20,388 nucleotides of DNA, taken from the NCBI GenBank assembly GCA_049999765.1, contig JBNGIQ010004985.1, positions 1 to 20,388 of the forward strand, in the 5' to 3' direction. Positions 8,704 to 17,758 of this stretch are shown piece by piece. Under the pieces are notes generated by a model. It was given only the letters and a program-made list of their open reading frames with translations, was not told the DNA's origin and did no database searches. Position 1 is the first letter of the stretch. Every line of letters begins with the position of its first letter. This stretch comes from Phaeoceros laevis. Taxonomy: Eukaryota > Anthocerotophyta > Anthocerotopsida > Notothyladales. Both the position numbers and the translations under genes were made by a program.

Positions 8704-9745
8704 TTAACCTGGAAATTGCAGTCCTTCTGCAGCAGCTTTATCAGCCAGAGCATTCTCAGCCTGAGCAACACAAATACATTCACAACTGTCAGATACTGCC
8801 TGGTACTTCCAACATGAGCACACACAGGGGATCTCATCAAATGCAACAGCACTAATTCTGTTTATCACTTACACAACTAACTTCGCAAATCTCAAATCTC
8901 TCAAATAACTCCACCAGACACATTACTTCACGATGGTACACGGTTAACTCCTTCCCGACAGCATAATCTCCACTCATCTTCATCACATAAACACATGTTA
9001 AGCGGTGTTCCCCATGAGGGCTACAAAAACCATTATCATTACCTGACAGACAACCAACTGTGAATCTCCTTTCGCCAGCAGCCTACGCATTCCTAAATGC
9101 AGTGCCGTATGCATCCCATATATCAAGGCTAGATATTCAGCGGCATTGTTTGTTACGTCCCCAAGCCCTATGCGCAATTCATGTACCTGAACAAGCAGAA
9201 CCATGGTTTTCAGACCTTAATCAGTGAAACAATCATTCCTCATATTTACCATCATGAACTTACAATATCTCCTTGTTCGTTGTATAAGATACATCCAGCG
9301 CCACCCATCCTTGGCATTCCTCGACAAGCCCCATCAAACAAAAGACAGCACATCTCTTGGTTACCTGCTTCCTGCCAAATTCCACACACGTCTCAGTACC
9401 TCACAATTATGACCAGCTTACCCTGCAATTACTGTTACTTACAGATGTATAGTCATCCCCACCGACAGCATGGCTACTTTCACCCTGAACCACAACCATG
9501 AACATGTCACTGGTCAGCTAGGCCCAATCAGACTTGAGCAGTAATCGGTTGCAGTCTGAATAACACACCTCCGCCCGGAGTACACCGTTTTGTAAGAACT
9601 TCTCAGCCTCTGCAATCGTATAGAAGCCCTTCTGAATGGCCCCCTTATGCCCCTTGACAGACCGCTCGACCTCGTCCCAGTCATCAAAGATCCCAATGGT
9701 CCTTCCACATTTTACAGCATAAAATGGATATCGTCCACGTCCCAT
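8704..9745 (-). CDS. RNase H with N-terminal viroplasmin (Cauli_VI) domain, six exons
   Basis: The product would cleave the RNA strand of RNA-DNA hybrids. On the minus strand I reconstruct exons 9745-9569, 9484-9443, 9371-9264, 9186-9043, 8977-8873 and 8760-8704 (TAA), giving 210 residues. The introns are 84, 71, 77, 65 and 112 nt, each GT...AG and each phase 0. Residues 7-52 form the viroplasmin/RNase H1 N-terminal hybrid-binding domain (FYAVKCGRTIGIFDDWDEVE, KGHKGA, FYTIAEAEKFL). Residues 60-80 are a linker. The RNase HI fold follows, with the expected acidic residues in LLFDGACRG, TNNAAEY, AKGDSQLV and ENALADKAA. The match of every splice to the domain pattern makes this the best-supported gene here. 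Plant genomes carry spliced genes of this architecture, so I regard it as a host gene rather than retroelement debris. Exon 2 (14 codons, GESSHAVGGDDYTS) is the least certain. Confidence 0.9.
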
Positions 9746-10060
9746 ATTGTCACACTAAACCTGACCCAAACAAATTGTTTAGCCAGTGAATATGCTCAGG
9801 TACACACCATACTAGCTCAACTGACACGACAGCAATGACCAAGATTCCCTGTCACACACAATATCCTATTTTCTCCGCAAGCAACCAGTAACACAGGCAC
9901 ATAGGCCCACATCTCACTCTCGAAATAAAAACCCCTCTCTGCAGAATCACAATGCAACATGGACAGACTTTTGTTACGCAAGCATACTGCCGACTTCCCT
10001 AGTACTACTAACCATCATAGGACTGTACACAGCTACCCACTAAGGACCACTGCAAAACAG

Positions 10061-11040
10061 CCAGAGTTGCTCAATACAGTCAATGAGCACATCCCAGGAA
10101 CCCAATACTGGCCGTTGAACTATAAAATAACAGCAAGTTATACAGCAGCAGCAAGCTATACACCTCAAATACATACCGAGGGACATAGCTCCTACGGGAT
10201 GTTTCATAAAAATGCAATGACAAGTACAAACCCAAACAATCTTGCCTAACTCCCACCTCAGGCGTCACCCAAGATAGTCTCCGGCCCTCCGGTCTAAGCT
10301 GCAAGCCACGCATGCCAAGTCACCTTTGTACGACACACGGCCAGGTCAGCATAAGTTCCAGAGCTACCCAAGTCAAACATCCCACTCATTATGTGTCAGG
10401 GCAACCTTCCCGCCCTTAACATACAATGTTCATGACCACTCAGCATCTAAGTGTCAATTTCAGGAGGGTTACAGCATTGCGTACCTCCTATTAATCAATT
10501 AACTTGAGATAATATCCGCACCGATAGCCGCAAAACGATCGTCGCCAGCACCTCAGGCGAACTCCACAGCCGTCACCACCTCACACCTCATTTATGCACT
10601 ACCGACGCAGGACTCCAACTGGACGACGAAGGACTCCAAATGGACTACCTTACTCCTCTCACAAACCGTCAACCCTAATTCTCGCAAAAGTAGATTCTTG
10701 GCCCACCCTAAACATAGAAACTGCCGCGCTAGCTCTTGGAATCCGCATGATATCTGGATCAGCCTAATGGCTTCAGGATCCCCTTACATCGCCTACGTGG
10801 CCGAGAATACATCTATCATACCCCAATAAAGATGACAACTTTACCGTGAATGAGTGAATATGCTAAAGCTGCTACTGCTCCCTCAACTCCCCTCCCACAA
10901 TTATCATCTTACTCGGGTTACCATTTTTACACAGTGTGGACTGCGCGCAACGCTCATTTACAGTCTCTTTCCAAAACCTGACAGAGATGCTCACTGCAGT
11001 CAGTAAGCATATATCAGGCATCCAATACTGGCAGCTGAAC
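10061..11040 (+). repeat. Pair of diverged 60-bp direct repeats, 920 bp apart
   Basis: The copies occupy 10061-10120 and 10981-11040, align without indels, and match at 47 of 60 positions by my count, centred on CCAATACTGGC. In the plus frame both are open and similar: PELLNTVNEHIPGTQYWPLN and TEMLTAVSKHISGIQYWQLN. Similarity ends abruptly at the right edge. They may be remnants of a duplicated exon or of a dispersed repeat. Confidence 0.7.
10605..10646 (+). repeat. 21-bp tandem duplication
   Basis: ACGCAGGACTCCAACTGGAC(G) at 10605-10625 is followed directly by ACGAAGGACTCCAAATGGAC(T) at 10626-10646; 18 of 21 positions match. Confidence 0.8.
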
Positions 11041-11424
11041 ACCGCAGCACCACATCCTCCCCAACTGTCTTTCACCTGTACACTGGCAGAAACAATAAAT
11101 GTCAATTCATTCTTTCCCCAATCATGCAAAAAACGACCATTCAACACCAGCCGTTCACAAAAACATTACACACAACCTGTCCAATGCTCATATTTGATAC
11201 AAGGACCACGTAACAAGTCACCAGCCTCAGCTCACATCTACCTGCTACTTGCACTTAACCGCCTCTACCTTTCCAGCATTGACCCGGGATAGACCTCCAG
11301 CCATCCATTCCGTCTAAAAATCCTGCCTCAAAGTAGATGAAATCATCATAAATTCACTTCCAGCTAGCCCAGAACTCTCTCACCTCCTCTCCTGCCCCTG
11401 CCCTTCCAACCTTGCTTTGAAACT

Positions 11425-12934
11425 ATGACCCCAACAGCTAGCACAACCACCTCCTCCTCAGTCCCCACATCATTTGTCAACTTGCTCTTAGCCCAAGAGA
11501 AACTAGAAACCTCTGAGGACGTCATGGACCCAAGTACTGAGCATGGAGATCAAGATCAACAACCGATCCAGTGCACCCAGCCTCTCGCCCAGTCCCAATC
11601 CGACCACAGTGATACAGCCAACCAGCTACTTCAAGTGGAGAACAGGCTCAAGACCATCGACGTTTGGAAGTCATTGGCAACGTCAATCATCATGCCGGCC
11701 GACGGAGTCTCACTCGTAGAACGCCAAGCCCAGTTGGAATCTACCACGCTCAACCTGGACACTCATTTGGTGCAAGCTCAACAAGAGATCCAGACTCTCA
11801 CTCAGCAGCTCCGCGAAGCCACGCAACAGCTTGCAACAACAACCCAGCGGTATGAGGTCCTTGATCAGTCTCACCGAAAGCTCTCAGAAACAGTTATGCA
11901 GGTACGAGGCTGTCACATCTATCACAACCCACACTATCCTCTTTGATTCGCACTACCAAAGTTGCTTTTGCATGTTCAGAAATAAATTGCTGATCTTCTT
12001 TGACTCCATCACCTGTTGTCCCCGTCCTCAGATGCAGACAACCCTGCTGTCAGCTGCTCAGAGGTCGCCAGAGAGCATTCCAGTCGCATTGCCATCTACA
12101 CCCACCACGCCCAGACATTTTGCGGTCACGGCACTCACAGGCGGCCCTCCAACGACTTCATCTCCATCCTACAGCCCTTCCAAACGAGTTCTGCAGGAGC
12201 ACGTGCTATCATCACCCGTAGTCCACAAGCGTTCGCATATGGCTGCCAGTCAGATTGATCCCGACCTGCACAGGATGCAACAAGCCATGGCACACTCTCA
12301 GGGTACGTATCTGCCAGCCTCCGGTTTTCCAGAAGGGAGCAACCTAAGTAACTCAAATCGGGGAGCCGCAGGTAGCGATCTGGCAATGGAACACACTTGG
12401 CCAAAGCGGCATAGCATACTGCATGATCAGCTTGAGCGGAACACGTTGGGCCAGGACTCATACCCCTCGTCAGCTGAGCTCAGGCAGATGACCACACGAG
12501 ATTCAGCACTTTCTGCGCACGTAAACATGTACGACAAGCAGCATCGGCATATTTTCAATGTCAGGCTCAAGGGATTACCAGATGAGGTTGGGGAAGACCC
12601 AGAAAAAGCAAAGGCAAGGATGGCAAATTGGCTGATTCAAGAGTGTGCTTTCTACCCTCACCAAACAAGCAATCTCTTCAAGGTCCCACATTCATTGAAA
12701 GAGAAGAGTCGAGGAGGGGACTTGCCGCCTAGGCCCTGGATGATAGTTGCCACTTCCACCCTAGAGAGAGATCGGCTGCTGGAACAGGATGTGCCAGTGT
12801 TTGAGAAATCACGCAGGATCCGCATCATCCCGGATTATAGTTTGCATGAGTACCTTAGACTCTTGCAAGTCAATCCGAATGCTGTTGGCATTGGAGAGCC
12901 TTCAGCTTTAGCAGAGCGTCGTGTGAACATCTAG
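11425..12934 (+). CDS. LINE ORF1 protein (coiled coil plus L1 ORF1-like RNA-binding region), intron-containing
   Basis: Exon 1 (11425-11901) encodes 159 residues: a Ser/Thr/Gln-rich start, then a probable coiled coil with heptad-like Leu and Gln/Glu spacing (LLQVENRLKTIDVW, LVQAQQEIQTLTQQLREATQ). Unspliced, the frame stops at 11944-11946. Removing 11902-12031 (phase 0, CAG|GTACGA...CCTCAG|ATG) joins it to a frame that is open from 12032 to the TAG at 12932-12934, giving 459 residues. The distal part has IFNVRLKGLPDEVGEDPEKA, RPWMIVATSTLERDRLLEQ and KSRRIRIIPDYS, which resemble the RRM and C-terminal region of L1 ORF1 (Transposase_22). ORF1 proteins bind and chaperone the element's RNA. No disabling mutation is seen once the intron is removed. 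Confidence 0.75.
11902..12031 (+). other. Predicted 130-nt intron inside LINE ORF1
   Basis: The donor is CAG|GTACGA. The acceptor is GTCCCCGTCCTCAG|ATG, behind a pyrimidine-rich tract starting about 11990. The length is not a multiple of three, and excision exactly repairs both the frame change and the stop at 11944. It could instead be an insertion or simple frame decay that happens to have splice-like borders. Confidence 0.6.
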
Positions 12935-15202
12935 CAGTTGACAGGGACATTAGGCAGTCAGCTTAGCAAGAGCTTGTCCATCATTTACTGGAATGTAAAC
13001 GTTTACAAGCAGGAAAAAATCATTCCTCTTCTAACCGATTATCCAGAGCATGACTTGGTGATTTTGTCGGAGACTAAGGAGACACTTGCCAATCAGATTG
13101 AACACATACCGGGGTATGTCTGGATCAATATGTATGCTTTTGTCCCAGCACATAAAGAGCTGTCCAGAAGGAATGCGTCTGGAGGTATTGCAATTATGTG
13201 CAAGTCACATGTAGCATCACTCGTTACAGTTTGGAAGCAGAACACTGATGCGCACTATGTGTGGCTTAGAATCTCTTCGCCAGATAGTTCATATACGCTC
13301 TTCATAGGTTGTGCCTATGTCCCACCACAGACCAGCAAGTCCTTTAGACATAAGACAGCAAATGCAGAAGACATGTTACTGGACATTGAACAAGACATGA
13401 TAGACCTAGAAGCCCAAGGCCCAAACTTATTAGTTTATTTCATCGGGGATATAAACATTAGAACGGCGCAAAAGCAAAGCTTTCCATCATGTGCAACACA
13501 CCCGCAGTATGTGAAGGAAGGAGACATGCCAAGGTTATCCCAGGACACCCAGCATTCAGGAAAGAGGACGTCACTACTGCTTGACATGTTACGTAGGCGA
13601 AACATGTTAATTATGAATGGCACTCCACGATTCCCGAATTCAGGAGGATACACTTTCAGAGCCCGCAGAAAAGTGAAGGCAAGATCCAACAGAGCTGTGT
13701 GCCCAAGCTATGCCCTTAGACAGAGTGCGGTGGATCTGCTGCTATGTCATATCCAGGCCGTTGATCATCTCCAGACATTTCAAGTGTTGCCCCAGAGACC
13801 AGACTCCGACCATATGCCGCTGAAATTCAATATTCGCTTACCTGACTTCCAAAAACCGGTACAGCCAGCACTGCCGAAGCCCCATCCAATTTACATCCTC
13901 AGAGCTAAAGGCGAAGTTAGCTTTAAACAGAATCTGTAGGCAAAGCTGAAACCGTTTCTGGGAAAGCATGCAAACTCCACCCTGCAGGATAAAGTCAGCG
14001 CATTGCACACTATGTTCTTGGACGCCTTACACAAACATGGTACAAAGATCATGCCGGGTCGGAATGACAAGGGATTGTATGGTCGGCACTGGCATGATGC
14101 AGAATGCCAACAGTTGCAACGCCAGCTACAGCATATGCTTAGTACACAGTCCTCAGACGACACAGTGCTGAAGCCTCAATATCGTGAACTATCAAATCTG
14201 TATGCAAGGATGAAGAGAGCCAAAATCAGGGAGTTCCAACACCAGCAGCAGCAGCAAGCAATTGAAGACATTAAGAGAAACCCAAAAGCTTTCTTTAACC
14301 TCATCAAGAGTCGTGGCTCAGCTCCATCCCAAATATCTTTGCAGCAGTGGGAATGTCACGGGCGGAATCTATTTCAATCTACCAATCCAGTTCATCAGCA
14401 GCCCCTAATCCTGCTGCCTCTTGTCTCGGAGTGATCTCTCTTTGCACCAGCCCATTTTGAACGAGCAATACAGTGCCTGAAGATCGGCAAGGCGCCTGAC
14501 AAATATGGCCTGAGGATGGAGCACTTCAAAGTGCTCAAGGATACCGAATTGTCCAAAATTCTGGCACATGTTTTCAATGAAACTATTCGAAGTGGCACTT
14601 TCCCTGCAACATGGGGAGCCTCTGATGTACATCCACTCTTCAAGGCAGGCAAGCTAACCAATCCAGATAATTTCAGGTACATCACGTTGAATACCATGTT
14701 CTATAAAATCTATGCATCGACAGTCAATGTCCTGGTTAGCCCGTACCTGAACAATGAAGATCAGCAATTCCAGGCTGGCTTTCGCAAATCCCACAGCTGC
14801 TTGCACCATCTATTCACACTCCGAGCAATAGTGGAGCAGGCCAAGCTCAATCACCAGAAGGTGTATGCTTGCTTTATTGACTTCCGGAAGGCATTCGACC
14901 TTATACCACGAGCCAAATTATGGGGGGCATTTCTGCACGCAGGGTTGCCACCAGACCTCGTCAGGGCTATGCAATTGATGTACCAACACACACAGCTCAC
15001 AGTCTGTACGGAGCACGGTAGATCTGCCCCTTTCTCCAGTAATATGGGCCTCCGACAGGGTTGTTCACAATCCCCAACATCATTTGCCTTATATCTGCAA
15101 CAGCTCCAGAAGATATTCAAAGATGCTGGTCTCGCAGGGGAACCAAGAAGCGTATGGAAGCTTTGTGCCGTTCTTGTCGATGATGATGCTGATGTATTGT
15201 AG
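12935..15202 (+). pseudogene. LINE ORF2: AP endonuclease and reverse transcriptase with two nonsense codons
   Basis: One reading frame runs through 755 codons and is broken only by TAG at 13937-13939 and TGA at 14432-14434. Numbering from the TTG at 12938, the endonuclease has YWNVN (N19), LSETKE (E45), GDIN (D171, N173), SAVDLLL and SDHMPL (D291, H292), the expected catalytic set. The reverse transcriptase begins around CLKIGKAPDKYGL (14490s). It continues with NFRYITLNT, FQAGFRKSHS, motif A CFIDFRKAFDLI (Asp codon 14879-14881), motif B MGLRQGCSQSPTSFALYL, and motif C AVLVDDDADVL in place of the usual YADD-type box. A TAG at 15200-15202 ends it five residues after that box. The frame is the same as that of ORF1, separated by one TAG. 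With the 3' part absent the enzyme cannot be functional. Confidence 0.92.
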
Positions 15203-15214
15203 CGAAGGTACCGG

Positions 15215-15256
15215 GTGCATGTGACTACCTTTGTGGTGCATTTGACTGCCTTTGAG
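15215..15256 (+). repeat. 21-bp tandem duplication at the LINE truncation point
   Basis: GTGCATGTGACTACCTTTGT(G) at 15215-15235 is followed directly by GTGCATTTGACTGCCTTTGA(G) at 15236-15256; 18 of 21 positions match. It lies 13 bp after the last LINE codon. Confidence 0.85.
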
Positions 15257-15298
15257 ATCGGGATCTTGGCGTTGCGGCAGCCGCAGCTCTCTTCCACC

Positions 15299-15757
15299 AT
15301 GAGTGCAGTTGCTGATCAAGGAGCTAGAGCAGGGGTAGCGGAGAAGTGGATATCAACACAGGCTGACACTCCGACGCCCTCGCAGTCTCCTTCTCCAAGG
15401 CATGTGGATAACTCCTTCGGGAAAGCTCCCTCTCGTAACAGGAATTCGCCTCCTGCTGTTTCCTCTGAGCCTTTCTCAGCTCCTTCGTCTTCGTACAGCT
15501 TTGCTCCTTCTGCAGGGGACAATGTCGGAGAGGAGCGCATAGAGTTTGTTGGCCACACTGGCCCGGTTTCTCATTTGGGTCTGCTTCCGTCATCTGCTTA
15601 CGGGAGCCAAACTGTCCCAATCTTCCCGTCCCAACCCCAATTTTCCCGTCAGCGGCCTCGGCATACTCCTTCAACAGGTCTCATGGCAACGGGCATGGCA
15701 CTTTCTCTCAGACAGCTTCACAGCAGCCACCTGCTCATGGTGCACAGACATCTTTGA
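15299..15757 (+). CDS. Ser/Pro-rich ORF, possibly a frameshifted gene fragment
   Basis: An ATG at 15299 (context ACCATGAG) opens 152 residues rich in Ser, Pro, Gln and Ala (TPTPSQSPSPRH, SSSYSFAPSAGD). From about 15680 another frame looks more protein-like, with TFSQTASQQPPAHGAQTSLN and then SIMPVAANGLSRLNLFPREP up to a stop near 15880. This suggests one frameshift or a small intron near 15680. No family is recognised. It lies directly upstream of the PPR and pyruvate kinase remnants on the same strand, so it may be another captured or decaying gene piece. Confidence 0.35.
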   Translation: MSAVADQGARAGVAEKWISTQADTPTPSQSPSPRHVDNSFGKAPSRNRNSPPAVSSEPFSAPSSSYSFAPSAGDNVGEERIEFVGHTGPVSHLGLLPSSAYGSQTVPIFPSQPQFSRQRPRHTPSTGLMATGMALSLRQLHSSHLLMVHRHL

Positions 15758-16029
15758 ATTTCCCACACAACTTGTCGCACATTTCCATCATGCCAGTTGC
15801 AGCGAACGGCTTGAGTAGGTTGAACCTCTTTCCCCGGGAACCTGCGAAGGATGGATTCTGGCTTTGGAGAGAGGAGTGATTTGTGGTGACGCAGTGCTGG
15901 AGGTTGACATGTGGGGGACGGGGGCAGGAGGTTCCTAGCTGCCGTGGATTGCCTGCAGTTTGCTTGCTTTATGCTTGGGGCTGGCGCGGTGAACTTGAAT
16001 GGCGTCCCTCAGTGCTGCCTCTAGGCAGT

Positions 16030-16575
16030 GGCTTGCACCCGCTGCGGTGGCACCACGGCTGCGGGCTTGCACCAGGGCAGCGGCCTTGCATCACGGTCGC
16101 GGCATGGCCTCAAGGCTGTGGGCACAAGAACGTTTGTTTTGCACAAGAACTGGTACCCTCCAGCAGGGCAGGCAGCTGAATACAGGGATTGTATAACGAG
16201 GACTCCTTGGAGGTAACGTAGTCCTGGGAACTTCCCTCGTGTAGATGTATGCAAAACGTGTTTGACAGTCAGGCCACAAGGGATGTGGTGACATGGTCTG
16301 CCATGACAACTGGGTATGTCAAGCATGGACCTGGTCCCCAGGTTCCCGGGTTGTTTGCAAGGATTCTGAAAGGCCTGACTCTAGCAGACCGTGTTGTATG
16401 GTTGCCTCCTGAAAGCTTGCGCAAGTGCTGGCGATCAGCAGGGAGGCAGCTGTGTACAGGAATTGTAAATAAGGACTACCTGAAGGTGACTGGAGACTGA
16501 GGACTACTATGCAAAATCGTATGTAAACTGTGGTGAGCTAGAAGATGCACTTGTATGCAAATGTAGAATAGGTAG
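16030..16575 (+). pseudogene. Decayed pentatricopeptide repeat (PPR, PLS-type) gene fragment
   Basis: PPR proteins bind organellar RNA. Plus-strand frames show successive PLS-type repeat pieces: LQQGRQLNTGIV then TAA (16194-16196); GNVVLGTSLV then TAG (16242-16244) then MYAK. After a frame change and an apparent deletion of about eight codons near 16250 come NVFDSQATRDVVTWSAMTTG-YVKHG, ADRVVW, AGRQLCTGIVNKDYLK, a TGA (16498-16500), and in another frame YYAK...VNCGELEDAL. The phrases VFD...RDVVTWSAM.(T/I)GYVKHG and GRQL.T.IV are characteristic of land-plant PLS-type PPRs. An earlier piece, ALHHGRGM (about 16086), may mark one more repeat. No complete repeat array, E or DYW domain remains. The left boundary is approximate. 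Confidence 0.8.
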
Positions 16576-16657
16576 GCTCGCGTGAGGGAATTAGAGACAG
16601 AACTTGTAATCGTTTCTTCTCATCAACACCTGACTTGTGCTTCTCTCGAGTGTTCAG

Positions 16658-17198
16658 GTTGCCGACATTTCAAAGGCAGTGCGACAACGTGCTGACGCAT
16701 TAATGCTATCAGGGGAGTCTGCTATGGGTTTGTTCCCATAGAAGGCTCTAAGTGTTTTGCGAACTGTGAGCTTGAGGATTGAGCGCTGGTGTCGTGAGGA
16801 AAAACACCATCAGTCAATGCGCCTGTCAGAAGTTTCCACTCTTCTACCAGATAGGATTTCAGAACAAACTTGCAACTCTGCAGCCCTAATTGGTAAGCTC
16901 AGTCAAGGGTGCATATCCAACCTTTGTGCCCTATTGAGGAAAAGTTGTATGAGGTAGCATACTGATATTGTTATGTTTCTGATTGCTTACTGGTCATGCA
17001 GCCAACAATCTCGGAGTAGAGGCCATTTTTGTGTACACTTGCAGAGGCCACATGGCAACACTTCTTTCACGATGTCGACCATATTGCCCTATCTTTGCTT
17101 TCACAGAGTCAAAGAAAGTCAGGCATCATCTAAATGTGCAATGGGGTCTCATTCCCTTCGCCTAGACTTTTCGGATGATATGGAGAGCAGCCTCCGAC
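16658..17198 (+). pseudogene. Plastid-type pyruvate kinase fragment (C-terminal exons)
   Basis: Pyruvate kinase converts phosphoenolpyruvate and ADP to pyruvate and ATP. An acceptor (GTGTTCAG, ending 16657) opens an exon with [24 protein letters not shown], which matches the end of the catalytic barrel and resembles plastid alpha-type enzymes. The exon ends at 16892 (ATTG|GTAAGC). Removing 109 nt (16893-17001) joins it in phase 1 to [34 protein letters not shown] and [10 protein letters not shown]. Two lesions are visible: TAG at 16739-16741 where GAG is expected (FP*KAL), and a one-base loss near 17158, after which [12 protein letters not shown] continues in another frame. Similarity ends at about 17198; the last ~30 residues and everything upstream of 16658 are missing. 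Retained introns show that it arose by DNA duplication rather than retroposition. Confidence 0.88.
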
Positions 17199-17386
17199 GA
17201 GGGACTGGACAGCGCTGTCACATTCTGGCATATGGAATCCGTGAGCATGTCCCTACCTCTAATAAATTTGGATTATCCTGAGCTGGGAATTCTCTGACCT
17301 GATTTAGCGTTATTGAGCACGAATTTGAATTTTGAATCAAACGTGCTAGGCTCTTGTCAGGTGTCACGCCGTGTGTCAGCTATCAC

Positions 17387-17573
17387 GCCACGTGGCTGCA
17401 AGTGGTGGCTGTACATTCTGGAATGTGGGAGTACAATGATGTCTGACACTACGTGCCTGCTACATTCTGGAATGCAATGATGTCTGACAGTCATAGAGTA
17501 AGGAGGACCGGGAACGGGCGACCGGGACTGCCACCGGAACGGGCACCCAAGGACAGGCTCTACCGTTATAAAT
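17387..17573 (+). promoter_or_regulatory. Candidate promoter of the methyltransferase-like ORF
   Basis: GCCACGTGGC at 17387-17396 is a perfect 10-bp palindrome containing a G-box (CACGTG), a bHLH/bZIP site in plants. TTCTGGAA, fitting the TTCnnGAA unit of heat-shock elements, occurs at 17416-17423 and 17465-17472. TATAAAT lies at 17567-17573, about 190 bp before the ATG at 17759. Each motif is short and could be chance; the combination and order are suggestive only. Confidence 0.35.
17412..17489 (+). repeat. 29-bp direct repeat, one copy split by 8 bp
   Basis: TACATTCTGGAATG plus CAATGATGTCTGACA occurs contiguously at 17461-17489 and, with TGGGAGTA inserted between the halves, at 17412-17448. 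The 29 shared bases are identical. Confidence 0.9.
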
Positions 17574-17758
17574 GGCTAGATACGTTGTTGGAGGATGCAT
17601 TAAAATAACGATAGTGGGCTGGCTAGACCAAGCGTCAATTTTCGTATCATCTCGTATCTAAAGGGGTCATGGCGTTACTTCTTCACGTTACTATTGTCCA
17701 AAAATTGTAGTAGTGAAAGTTCTGCAAGTTTGGCATACATAACGAAGGTATCTGCAAC

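Larger units (their letters stand above)
9746..11424. other. Non-coding region between the RNase H gene and the LINE
   Basis: No convincing gene on either strand. The left end should contain the minus-strand promoter of the RNase H gene; the right end, ending near 11424, may be the 5' untranslated part of the LINE. It contains a diverged 60-bp duplication (10061-10120 and 10981-11040) and a 21-bp tandem duplication (10605-10646). Confidence 0.55.
11425..15202 (+). mobile_element. Decayed L1-type LINE (non-LTR retrotransposon), 3'-truncated
   Basis: The order is ORF1 (coiled-coil, then RRM-like region), an apurinic-like endonuclease, and a reverse transcriptase, all on the plus strand. This is the layout of L1-clade LINEs. 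The copy ends immediately after the reverse-transcriptase catalytic box; no RNase H, C-terminal zinc knuckle, 3' untranslated region or poly(A) tail follows. ORF2 has two nonsense codons, so the copy is not autonomous. LINEs move by target-primed reverse transcription and are normally truncated at the 5' end; loss of the 3' end points to later deletion or recombination near 15203. No target-site duplication was found. Confidence 0.88.
17199..17758. other. Intergenic region upstream of the methyltransferase-like ORF
   Basis: No coding sequence is seen beyond a short continuation of the pyruvate kinase frame to 17281. It contains a palindromic G-box, a duplicated block with TTCTGGAA, a GC-rich ACCGGGAACGGGC triplicate (17506-17547) and a TATA-like box. 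Confidence 0.5.

Noticed and set aside
9181-9838. Plus-strand ORFs over the RNase H gene
   Set aside because: They are antisense shadows of reconstructed minus-strand exons and have no domain signal.
10872-11147. Minus-strand 91-codon ORF
   Set aside because: No family resemblance or splice context; the protein-level similarity of the 60-bp repeat lies in the plus frame.
12135-12461. Minus-strand 108-codon ORF inside LINE ORF1
   Set aside because: It is a shadow of ORF1 with no independent support.
14851-15300. Minus-strand 149-codon ORF
   Set aside because: It is antisense to the reverse-transcriptase domain, whose motifs are unmistakable on the plus strand.
17199-17500. Helitron terminus near the GCCACGTGGC palindrome
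   Set aside because: No CTRR end after a hairpin at the right distance and no matching 5' TC end could be identified.
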